NCBI GenBank assembly: GCA_910579425.1
Contig: CAJTVL010000017.1
Coordinates: 1 to 45,688, forward strand
Direction: 5' to 3'
Origin: an uncultured Lachnospiraceae bacterium
Lineage (GTDB): Bacteria > Bacillota > Clostridia > Lachnospirales > Lachnospiraceae
Length of the DNA: 45,688 bases
In this document: positions 39,700 to 45,688 of the stretch, in pieces
Layout: every line of letters starts with the position of its first letter
Position numbering within the stretch: position 1 is the first letter of the stretch
Notes under the pieces: model-generated
What the model was told of the DNA's origin: nothing
Seen by the model: only the letters and a program-made list of their open reading frames with translations
The model's database searches: none
Made by a program: the position numbers and the translations under genes

Positions 39700-40299
39700 A
39701 TGCTTTCAAAACCCGCTGCTCTGCTTATGGGGATTCTTTATGAAAAACCACTTAATCCCTATGAGATAACGAAGTTGTTAGCTTATATGAACATTAAGTG
39801 GTGGTTCAATGTGGCGGATTCAACGGTGTATACAACCTTGAAGAATCTGGAAAAAAGAGGATTGATTGAAGGGGCAATAGAAAAGGCAGGGAATATGCCG
39901 GAGAGAACGGTATACTCTTTAACAGGAAAGGGAAAGGAAGAATTAAAAGAAACCATACGGGAAGCTGCTTCACAATTTAGCTATGATACAAATATTTTTA
40001 CCATCGCCGCTTTTAATATGGACTTTTTAGAAAACGAAGAAAAGAAGGAATTGCTGGAAAAAAGACTACAGATCCTCCAATCCTATCTCGCAGGAATCAG
40101 GAAACAGGATAACGAAGCATGGAAACAGGAGGTGTCCGCTCTACATGCGGCGAATTTGAAGCGTATGATCGATATAGTCAGCGCTGAAATATCAGGGACA
40201 AAAAGGCTGTTGTCAGCGGTTGAGGAGGGTAAGTTTGAAAGCGGATTTACAAACGATTGGTGCGCCGAAATGCACGAGGAGGACAAGAATGAAGAATAA
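39700..40299 (+). CDS. PadR family regulator with long C-terminal domain
   Basis: A 199-residue PadR protein of the longer class. The winged helix covers about 1-85 (LLMGILYEKPLNPYEITKLL, then VADSTVYTTLKNLEKRGLIE); a helical C-terminal domain of about 100 residues (DFLENEEKKELLEKRLQILQ) serves dimer formation. It starts after CAGGAGGTAC and overlaps the next gene by 11 bp. The perfect palindrome upstream is the likely binding site for the dimer or tetramer. Confidence 0.9.
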   Translation: MLSKPAALLMGILYEKPLNPYEITKLLAYMNIKWWFNVADSTVYTTLKNLEKRGLIEGAIEKAGNMPERTVYSLTGKGKEELKETIREAASQFSYDTNIFTIAAFNMDFLENEEKKELLEKRLQILQSYLAGIRKQDNEAWKQEVSALHAANLKRMIDIVSAEISGTKRLLSAVEEGKFESGFTNDWCAEMHEEDKNEE

Positions 40300-41041
40300 A
40301 TGGATGCATTTTGGCCTTGACAGAGAAAGCATATTTGGACTGGCCTGCGCAGTAATTATGGTTTTGCTGAGCACAGCCATGGCGTTATTCCAAAACGAAA
40401 TCGGCAATATTATCCTGAGAGATGTGTTCATGATCTTGATTTTAGGTTTTTTAACGCCTCTCTATTATATCTTAGTCACAAAAAAGAAAAAATTATCGGT
40501 TCTTGGGATACACAAAAATAAATTGAGTGCCAGCCTGGTAATTAATGCGGCCGCCGGTATTTCTTTATTGGCTGTGTTTGTCGGCGGCAATACGCAGAGG
40601 ATCGTTTTTGGCTTAGATTCCTTTTATGCAATTACCTATATTTTGGCCGCCGGAATCTTTGAAATGGTTTTTATATACGGATTTTTGCGTTATGAATTTG
40701 AGAGAGCTTTTGGAATATTGCCGGCTATCCTTATTACTGCCATCTTTTACAGTTTCCATCATGCGGGCTTTCAACCGGAATTTACGAAGCTGTTCTTTGT
40801 GGGACTCATGTATGTTACGGTGTTCTATTTTACACACAATATTTTCTCGATCTTTCCGTTTTTCTGGGGCGTTGGCGCTGTCTGGGATGTCCTGGTAAAT
40901 TCCCAGGCGGGCAGTCAGATCAGGAATAAAACATCGTTTATCATAGCAGTGGCGATGTATATTGCCATGGCGGGTATCAGTATTTTTATTTATTGCAGGG
41001 TGAAAAGCGAGTATGCGGGTTCGGACAGGAGCTGCCTTTAG
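40289..41041 (+). CDS. CPBP-family intramembrane protein, degenerate first motif
   Basis: A 250-residue membrane protein with about seven segments, of the CPBP (CAAX protease/Abi) family. The second motif, FYSFHHAGF, has its His. The first motif, normally EExxxR, reads EMVFIYGFLR, with the second Glu replaced by Met and the Arg displaced, so protease activity is doubtful. The ATG follows GAGGAGGACAAGA inside the end of padR. Members of this family serve in prenyl-protein processing, bacteriocin immunity or signalling; coupling to a PadR gene suggests an inducible role. Confidence 0.75.
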   Translation: MKNKWMHFGLDRESIFGLACAVIMVLLSTAMALFQNEIGNIILRDVFMILILGFLTPLYYILVTKKKKLSVLGIHKNKLSASLVINAAAGISLLAVFVGGNTQRIVFGLDSFYAITYILAAGIFEMVFIYGFLRYEFERAFGILPAILITAIFYSFHHAGFQPEFTKLFFVGLMYVTVFYFTHNIFSIFPFFWGVGAVWDVLVNSQAGSQIRNKTSFIIAVAMYIAMAGISIFIYCRVKSEYAGSDRSCL

Positions 41042-41049
41042 CGTCGGAC

Positions 41050-41074
41050 GATAGAGGAAAGAACTTCCGCTATC
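41050..41074. terminator. Hairpin between convergent genes
   Basis: GATAGAGGAA and TTCCGCTATC pair around a five-base loop with one mismatch. It fills the 34-bp gap between the convergent CPBP and S41 genes; no T tract is present. Confidence 0.4.
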
Positions 41075-41075
41075 C

Positions 41076-41860
41076 TTATAATTCAGAAATCCGCTTTATC
41101 AACTCATAAACATCCTCACCCGACAACCTTGTTTGAATATCCGGCCTGGTTCCGGCAATTGCGTTTAGCTCCCCGTCAGGAGACTCGGCAGCAAGACCGC
41201 TGAACCTGACCAGAATCCCGGTTCTTGGCAGCAAAACCAGAATCGGGGAGAGCCCCTTGCCGTCTCCGCCAGTGGTCTGGCCGATCACCGTTGCCCAGCC
41301 GGTTTCCCGGCAAAAGGCACTGAAGCTGTCGGCGGAAGAATACACCTGCCCGTCTGTGCCCACCCACCTTCTGGCTCTATGCGCATCCCCCTCAAGCATG
41401 GCGTCTGCGGATATATTCCGTGGAATATCAAAATAATGGGTCAGGCAAAGCTCCTCCACGCCCTTAGGCAGCCTGCCGCCGGAAATACCGATGACCGGCT
41501 TTGGATTAAAATCATGAAAAAAATAGCTCCGCATAAGCTCTGTATCCCGCAGGTAGCATCGGGTCGTCCATTCCCAGCTTCCGCCGAAGGGAGCCACAAT
41601 ATTTTCCTGCCAGTAAAGATCAGAGCCGCCCTCATTTCCGGAGATGTCAAAAATAATATGGTCGATTTCCACATCTCCAAGACGGATCAGATATTCTCTG
41701 ATCAAATCCCTGTCCCGCTCCATGACCCCGTCGTCAAATGAAGTAATCTTAAATATTGCTGCATTTAGTTGACTATCATAGGAAGCGTTTACCCTGGCAG
41801 GAGCCATTTGATTCCGATTTCTTACGCTCTGCGCTTCACCGCTTTTTTTCAGGTGTGTAT
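41076..41860 (-). pseudogene. S41 family peptidase, N-terminus lost
   Basis: The C-terminal half of an S41 (tail-specific/CtpA-like) peptidase: HIIFDISGNEGGSDLYWQEN is the typical strand, YSSADSFSAF holds the probable catalytic Ser, and GQTTGGDGKGLSP the nearby Lys loop. About 260 residues remain where the family usually has 400-500. On the minus strand the frame stays open to 41996, but that part is only the antisense of a hicB fragment, so the true N-terminal half is missing. Probably inactivated by the join at about 41860. A short stand-alone form cannot be excluded. Confidence 0.65.
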
Positions 41861-41863
41861 AGA

Positions 41864-42124
41864 ATGCCGGTGCCTTCAGATCAGGCAACTGCCATTGAAA
41901 AAGTGAAACAGGATACGCAGGAGCTTGATTTCTCAAAAGGTATTCTGACTTTTGTAGACGTTGACTTTTCGGAGTACAGAAAAAAAGTTGATACAAAAAC
42001 TGTCAGGCGCAATGTAGCGCTTCCAGGCTGGCTCAATTATGAAGCGGAACATGCGGGTATCAATGTTTCAAGAGTGTTACAGGAAGCGTTGATGAGCGCG
42101 CCCAATGTCAATAGAAATTTATAG
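41864..42124 (+). pseudogene. C-terminal fragment of a HicB antitoxin
   Basis: From the ATG at 41864 the frame reads MPVPSDQATAIEKVKQDTQE, then LDFSKGILTFVDVDFSEYRK and LPGWLNYEAEHAGINVSRVL, which matches the second half of the longer HicB antitoxins (linker, then ribbon-helix-helix end). The first half, about 55 residues, and any hicA are absent. No ribosome binding site stands before the ATG. It differs from the HicB at 26925, so it comes from a separate module. Confidence 0.75.
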
Positions 42125-42175
42125 CCGCCTTACGGCAAAAGGTGTTTGCGGCATAGAAAAAATAAAAGGATGAAA

Positions 42176-42682
42176 TCAAAGCTTCTCCCCCTTCAAATAT
42201 GCCGCATATTCCTTCCCCTCCTGTACATAATGAAGGGCATTTTCCCTGTTGGCGGCGATTTCCCCATCGGTTACGGCGCGTTTTACCCTGGCGGGGCTCC
42301 CGATTACCAGGGAGTTGTCTGGAATTACCGTGTTCCGGGTGATCAGGGCGCCTGCGCCGATGATGCAGTTTTTCCCCACTACGGCTCCGTTTAAGAGGAT
42401 GGCCCCCATACCTACCAGCGTATTGTCGCCGATTTTGCAGCCGTGTATCACGGCGCTGTGGCCTACCGTAACAGAGCGGCCGATTTCAACCTGCTGACCG
42501 GGATCCACATGCACGACGCAGTTGTCCTGTATATTGCTTCCTTCTCCGATCTGAATGCCGGCCCTTTCGCCGCGCACCGTGGCATGGAACCAGATGCTGC
42601 AGTCCTTTTCGATGGTCACATCACCGTAAACTGCGGCTCCCGGGGCGATGAAGGTATCCGGATGAATCTGTGGTTTTTTCAT
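42176..42682 (-). CDS. Gamma-class carbonic anhydrase-like protein
   Basis: A 168-residue left-handed beta-helix protein with repeated hexapeptides (VTIEKDCSIWFHATVRGE, then IGDNTLVGMGAILLNGAVVG). The three zinc-binding His of gamma carbonic anhydrases are present as His58 (VVHVD), His75 (VGHSA) and His80 (IHGC). Many proteins of this YrdA-like group have no proven activity, so reversible CO2 hydration is probable but not certain. GGAAGA stands eight bases before the ATG. It is transcribed away from the thioesterase operon. Confidence 0.9.
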   Translation of the reverse strand: MKKPQIHPDTFIAPGAAVYGDVTIEKDCSIWFHATVRGERAGIQIGEGSNIQDNCVVHVDPGQQVEIGRSVTVGHSAVIHGCKIGDNTLVGMGAILLNGAVVGKNCIIGAGALITRNTVIPDNSLVIGSPARVKRAVTDGEIAANRENALHYVQEGKEYAAYLKGEKL

Positions 42683-42747
42683 TTCAAATCTTCCTTATTC
42701 TGTAAGAATCAAAGTTGATCTGTTAAAGATACAACAGAAATCCCTTT

Positions 42748-42786
42748 TTTTCAAGAAAAATTTTCAAGAAAAATTTTCAAGAAAAT
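42748..42786. repeat. Three tandem copies of a 13-bp AT-rich unit
   Basis: TTTTCAAGAAAAA occurs at 42748-42760 and 42761-42773, and again with a final T at 42774-42786. It lies just upstream of the promoter at 42807, where it could act as an UP element or a curved-DNA site. Confidence 0.75.
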
Positions 42787-42806
42787 GTTAGAAAATAATC
42801 ATACTA

Positions 42807-42835
42807 TTGACTTTAACGGTTAAAAGTGCTAAAGT
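42807..42835 (+). promoter_or_regulatory. Promoter with palindromic operator in the spacer
   Basis: TTGACT (42807-42812) and TAAAGT (42830-42835) with a 17-base spacer. The perfect inverted repeat TTTAACGGTTAAA (42812-42824) fills the space between them, so a bound repressor would block RNA polymerase. No regulator gene lies nearby; a fatty-acid-type repressor would suit the downstream genes. Confidence 0.65.
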
Positions 42836-42919
42836 GTAAAGGTGGTTTTTCGGTAAGGCGCCTTTTCCATCCTGGAGAGGCTTGCCTGTGACGAACTTAG
42901 CAGCAGAAAGGAGTTTTTT

Positions 42920-43318
42920 ATGTCAGCCTTAGAGGAGATCCGCCGCCGTTTTCAGGAGGATCATTTTGCCACGGACGCGGCGGGAGCCCAAATCGACTGC
43001 GCGGAGCCCGGAAGGGCGGTGTGTTCCCTGACACTGGAAGAGAAGCACATGAACGGGATAGGCGTGCCTATGGGCGGCGCTGTTTTTACGCTGGCGGATT
43101 TTGCCTGTGCGGTTGCCGCCAACGGATACTGCGAGAAGGCAACGGTGAGCCAGAATGCTTCCATCACGTTTCTGGCCCCTGCCAAAGGAAAACGTCTGAT
43201 CGCGGAGGCTTCCTGTCTGAGGTCGGGGCGCACCACTGCGCTTTATGCGGTGGACGTGAGAGACGAGCTGGGAACCTATGTGGCTCACGCCGCCATCAAC
43301 AGTTATATCGTGCAATAA
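42920..43318 (+). CDS. PaaI-type hotdog thioesterase
   Basis: A 132-residue acyl-CoA thioesterase-like protein of the PaaI group. The core helix is GGAVFTLADFACAVAAN, with the conserved Asp; the strand ASITFLAPAKGKRLIAEASC follows. The usual HxNxxGxxHGG reads HMNGIGVPMGG, so the second His is Met and activity may be altered. GAAAGGAG stands eight bases before the ATG. It is the first gene in an operon with an acyl-CoA ligase. Confidence 0.88.
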   Translation: MSALEEIRRRFQEDHFATDAAGAQIDCAEPGRAVCSLTLEEKHMNGIGVPMGGAVFTLADFACAVAANGYCEKATVSQNASITFLAPAKGKRLIAEASCLRSGRTTALYAVDVRDELGTYVAHAAINSYIVQ

Positions 43319-43355
43319 GCATAGAAAGAAGGATACAAAAAGGAGGAACCCTATC

Positions 43356-44993
43356 ATGGTGATCACGGAGTTTTTGGAGCGGAACGCCCGGCTTTACGGG
43401 TCGGACACGGCGCTTGTGGAGCTCAATCCCTCTCAGGAGCGGGACAGCGCGGTGACCTGGCGGGAGGCAAGCCTGATCGAGAGCGCGGCAAACGGAGCCC
43501 CTTATCGCCGGGAACTGAGCTGGACGGACTTTGACAGGCGGGCCAACCGTTTCGCAAATCTGCTCTTAAGCCGGGGGCTTAAGCGGGAGACAAAGGTAGG
43601 CATTTTGATGATGAACTGTCTGGAATGGCTGCCTATTTATTTTGGTATTTTGAAGGCGGGAGGGGTGGCGGTGCCCTTGAATTTCCGCTATTCCGCAGAA
43701 GAGATCAAATACTGCCTGGAACTTGCGGATGTGAAGGTGCTGATTTTCGGGCCGGAGTTTATCAGCCGTATGGACACGATTGTGGAGGAGCTTGCAGGGG
43801 TAAGGACTATGTTTTTTCCCGGGCCGGAGGGGCCCTCTTACACCGAGGATTTTCTGAAGCTGACCCGATTTTGTTCCTCCAGCGCGCCTCCTGTAGCTTT
43901 GGACGAGGAGGATATTGCGGCCATTTATTTTTCTTCCGGCACCACGGGATTTCCCAAGGCGATCCTGCACAACCACCGGGCCCTTCGTTCCTCCTGTGAG
44001 ACGGAACAGAATCACCACGGGCAGACCAAAGAGGATGTGTTTCTCTGCATTCCGCCTCTTTATCATACGGGGGCGAAGATGCACTGGTTCGGCTCACTGA
44101 TCACAGCAGGTAAGGCGGTGCTGCTTCGAGGAGTGAAGCCGGAGTGGATTCTGCGGGCGGTGACAGAAGAGAAGTGTACCATTGTATGGCTTTTGGTGCC
44201 CTGGGCCCAGGATCTTTTGGATGCCATCGAGGCTGGAAAGGTGGAAATGGGCCATTACCTGCTGGAGCAGTGGCGGCTGATGCATATCGGGGCCCAGCCT
44301 GTGCCGCCCAGTCTGATCCAGCGCTGGAAGAAGCATTTCCCCCATCACCAGTACGACACGAATTATGGCCTGAGCGAGTCTATCGGCCCCGGCTGTGTCC
44401 ATCTGGGAGTGGAAAACATACATAAGGTGGGAGCCATCGGGAAGCCGGGCTATCACTGGGAGGCAAAGATCGTGGACGATCGGGGCAGGGAGACTGCTCA
44501 GGGCCAGGTAGGGGAACTGATCGTTCACGGCCCCGGAGTTATGCTCTGTTATTACAAGAACCCGGAGGCCACGGACGAGGTGTTAAAGGACGGCTGGCTC
44601 TACACAGGAGATATGGCCCGGATGGACGAGGACGGGTTTATCTATCTGGTAGACCGGAAAAAGGACGTGATCATTTCCGGAGGCGAAAACCTCTATCCGG
44701 TACAGATCGAGGATTTTCTGCGTCGAAACGAGAAGATCAAGGATGTGGCCGTGATCGGTCTGCCGGACGAGAGGCTGGGTGAGATCGCCGCCGCGGTCAT
44801 TGAGCTTAAGGAGGGTGTATCCTGTACGGAAGAGGAGATTATGGCTTTTTGCAAAGAACTCCCCCGGTACAAACGTCCCAGGAAGGTTATTTTTGAGTTT
44901 GTCCCCAGGAACCCCACGGGCAAGATCGAGAAACCCCTTCTCAGAGAAAGATACTGCCACGGCAGTCTGGTGGAAGCGCAGACTAGAAAATAA
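43356..44993 (+). CDS. AMP-forming acyl-CoA ligase
   Basis: A 545-residue ATP-dependent CoA ligase. Motifs are IYFSSGTTGFPKAILHNH (phosphate loop, about 190-207), YDTNYGLSESIGPG, GWLYTGDMARMDEDGFIYLV and DRKKDVIISGGENLYPVQIE, and the C-terminal NPTGKIEKPLLRE with the catalytic Lys. It activates a fatty or aromatic acid. The ATG at 43356 follows AAAGGAGGAACCC. It lies 37 bp after the thioesterase and 15 bp before the symporter, so uptake, activation and release of an acid could form one pathway. Confidence 0.93.
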   Translation: MVITEFLERNARLYGSDTALVELNPSQERDSAVTWREASLIESAANGAPYRRELSWTDFDRRANRFANLLLSRGLKRETKVGILMMNCLEWLPIYFGILKAGGVAVPLNFRYSAEEIKYCLELADVKVLIFGPEFISRMDTIVEELAGVRTMFFPGPEGPSYTEDFLKLTRFCSSSAPPVALDEEDIAAIYFSSGTTGFPKAILHNHRALRSSCETEQNHHGQTKEDVFLCIPPLYHTGAKMHWFGSLITAGKAVLLRGVKPEWILRAVTEEKCTIVWLLVPWAQDLLDAIEAGKVEMGHYLLEQWRLMHIGAQPVPPSLIQRWKKHFPHHQYDTNYGLSESIGPGCVHLGVENIHKVGAIGKPGYHWEAKIVDDRGRETAQGQVGELIVHGPGVMLCYYKNPEATDEVLKDGWLYTGDMARMDEDGFIYLVDRKKDVIISGGENLYPVQIEDFLRRNEKIKDVAVIGLPDERLGEIAAAVIELKEGVSCTEEEIMAFCKELPRYKRPRKVIFEFVPRNPTGKIEKPLLRERYCHGSLVEAQTRK

Positions 44994-45008
44994 AGGGAGA
45001 TTACAGGA

Positions 45009-45688
45009 ATGGATTTGTTTATTAAATTAATTATGCTATTCGTCTTTTTCGGCGTCATGATCGGCATCGGGCTCTACTGCCGAAAGCACGCCACGGATGT
45101 GAACGGTTTCGTGCTGGGAGGAAGAAGCGTGGGGCCCTGGCTCACTGCCTTTGCCTATGGAACCAGCTATTTTTCAGCGGTGGTTTTCGTAGGGTATGCG
45201 GGACAGTTCGGCTGGAAATACGGAATCGCCGCCACCTGGGCGGGGCTCGGGAACGCTTTTTTGGGCTCCCTTCTTGCATGGGCGGTGCTGGGACGCCGCA
45301 CCCGCATTATGACCCAGCACTTAGACAGCGCAACCATGCCGGAGTTTTTCGGCCGGCGCTTCGGGAGCAAGCCCCTGAAGCTGGCGGCCTCGGCGATCAT
45401 TTTTATCTTTCTGATTCCTTACACGGCCAGCCTTTACAACGGGCTGAGCCGGCTCTTTGGCATGGCCTTTGACATTGATTACAGCGTTTGTGTGGTGGTT
45501 ATGGCAGTGCTTACCGGTATTTATGTCATTGCGGGAGGCTATATGGCTACGGCTATCAACGACTTTATTCAGGGCATCATTATGATCTTTGGTATCGTGG
45601 CCGTAATTATCGCGGTATTAAACAGCCAGGGAGGCTTTCTTGCGGCTCTGAATTCGCTTTCACAGGTAAGCGACGAGACGGTTTCCAC
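45009..45688 (+). CDS. Sodium:solute symporter, partial at window end
   Basis: The first 226 residues of a sodium/solute symporter (SSS) family protein; the rest lies outside the window. It starts at the ATG at 45009 with GGGAGA upstream. The conserved stretch FVLGGRSVGPWLTAFAYGTS and the following YFSAVVFVGYAGQFGW, plus IYVIAGGYMATAINDFIQGI, are typical of the family. Five or six membrane segments can be seen. Placement after an acyl-CoA ligase suggests a carboxylate substrate such as a short-chain or aromatic acid, by inference only. Confidence 0.9.
   Translation, partial: MDLFIKLIMLFVFFGVMIGIGLYCRKHATDVNGFVLGGRSVGPWLTAFAYGTSYFSAVVFVGYAGQFGWKYGIAATWAGLGNAFLGSLLAWAVLGRRTRIMTQHLDSATMPEFFGRRFGSKPLKLAASAIIFIFLIPYTASLYNGLSRLFGMAFDIDYSVCVVVMAVLTGIYVIAGGYMATAINDFIQGIIMIFGIVAVIIAVLNSQGGFLAALNSLSQVSDETVS

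Overview
The window looks like chromosomal DNA of a gut-type Clostridia bacterium, most likely Lachnospiraceae. Supporting signs are Bacillota-style GGAGG ribosome binding sites with some TTG/GTG starts, Bce/Bcr-type antimicrobial-peptide modules, LplB/YtcP sugar transporters, Cys-type anaerobic sulfatases and paired alpha-GalNAc hydrolases. No rRNA, tRNA, CRISPR array, transposase, integrase or phage structural gene was seen. The species cannot be named from the sequence alone.

Layout. (1) 1-5.3 kb: a small unknown membrane protein, a CD3324-like regulator without a visible start, a relic of an ABC exporter, a PadR - HAAS/DUF3887 - membrane-protein operon with a clear autoregulatory promoter, and an AraC-methyltransferase fusion. 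(2) 5.3-12.5 kb: an XRE regulator fused to a BtrH-like domain, a truncated phosphoesterase, a Phd-Doc toxin-antitoxin pair, a decayed RibD-type reductase, a frameshifted BtrH-like gene, DUF1848, an alkyl-DNA repair methyltransferase and an AraC regulator. (3) 12.5-18.6 kb: a two-gene glycosidase operon, a GH129-like and a GH31 enzyme, both probably alpha-N-acetylgalactosaminidases without signal peptides, divergent from the AraC gene. (4) 18.8-30.4 kb: a short-chain dehydrogenase, then two drug/peptide-sensing clusters (VanRS-like with a Bcr-type ABC transporter; BceRS and BceAB) threaded with toxin-antitoxin modules (Phd-ParE, RelBE, HicAB) and a relic antitoxin. (5) 30.4-39.5 kb: a sensor-type AraC regulator divergent from an LplB-YtcP-lipoprotein sugar importer and two cytoplasmic sulfatases, reading as a system for importing and desulfating sulfated glycan fragments. 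(6) 39.5-45.7 kb: a PadR-CPBP operon behind a 48-bp perfect palindrome, an S41 peptidase cut short by a hicB fragment, gamma-carbonic anhydrase, then a thioesterase - acyl-CoA ligase - sodium/solute symporter operon that runs off the window.

Two themes stand out. Regions 3 and 5 together suggest use of host mucin-type glycans: sulfate removal and hydrolysis of alpha-linked GalNAc inside the cell. The rest is an accessory zone in which toxin-antitoxin modules, peptide-resistance systems and gene relics alternate, a pattern expected from repeated insertion and loss. Several control regions are unusually legible: 17-bp-spaced promoters with palindromes or direct repeats placed exactly on the -35/-10 elements.
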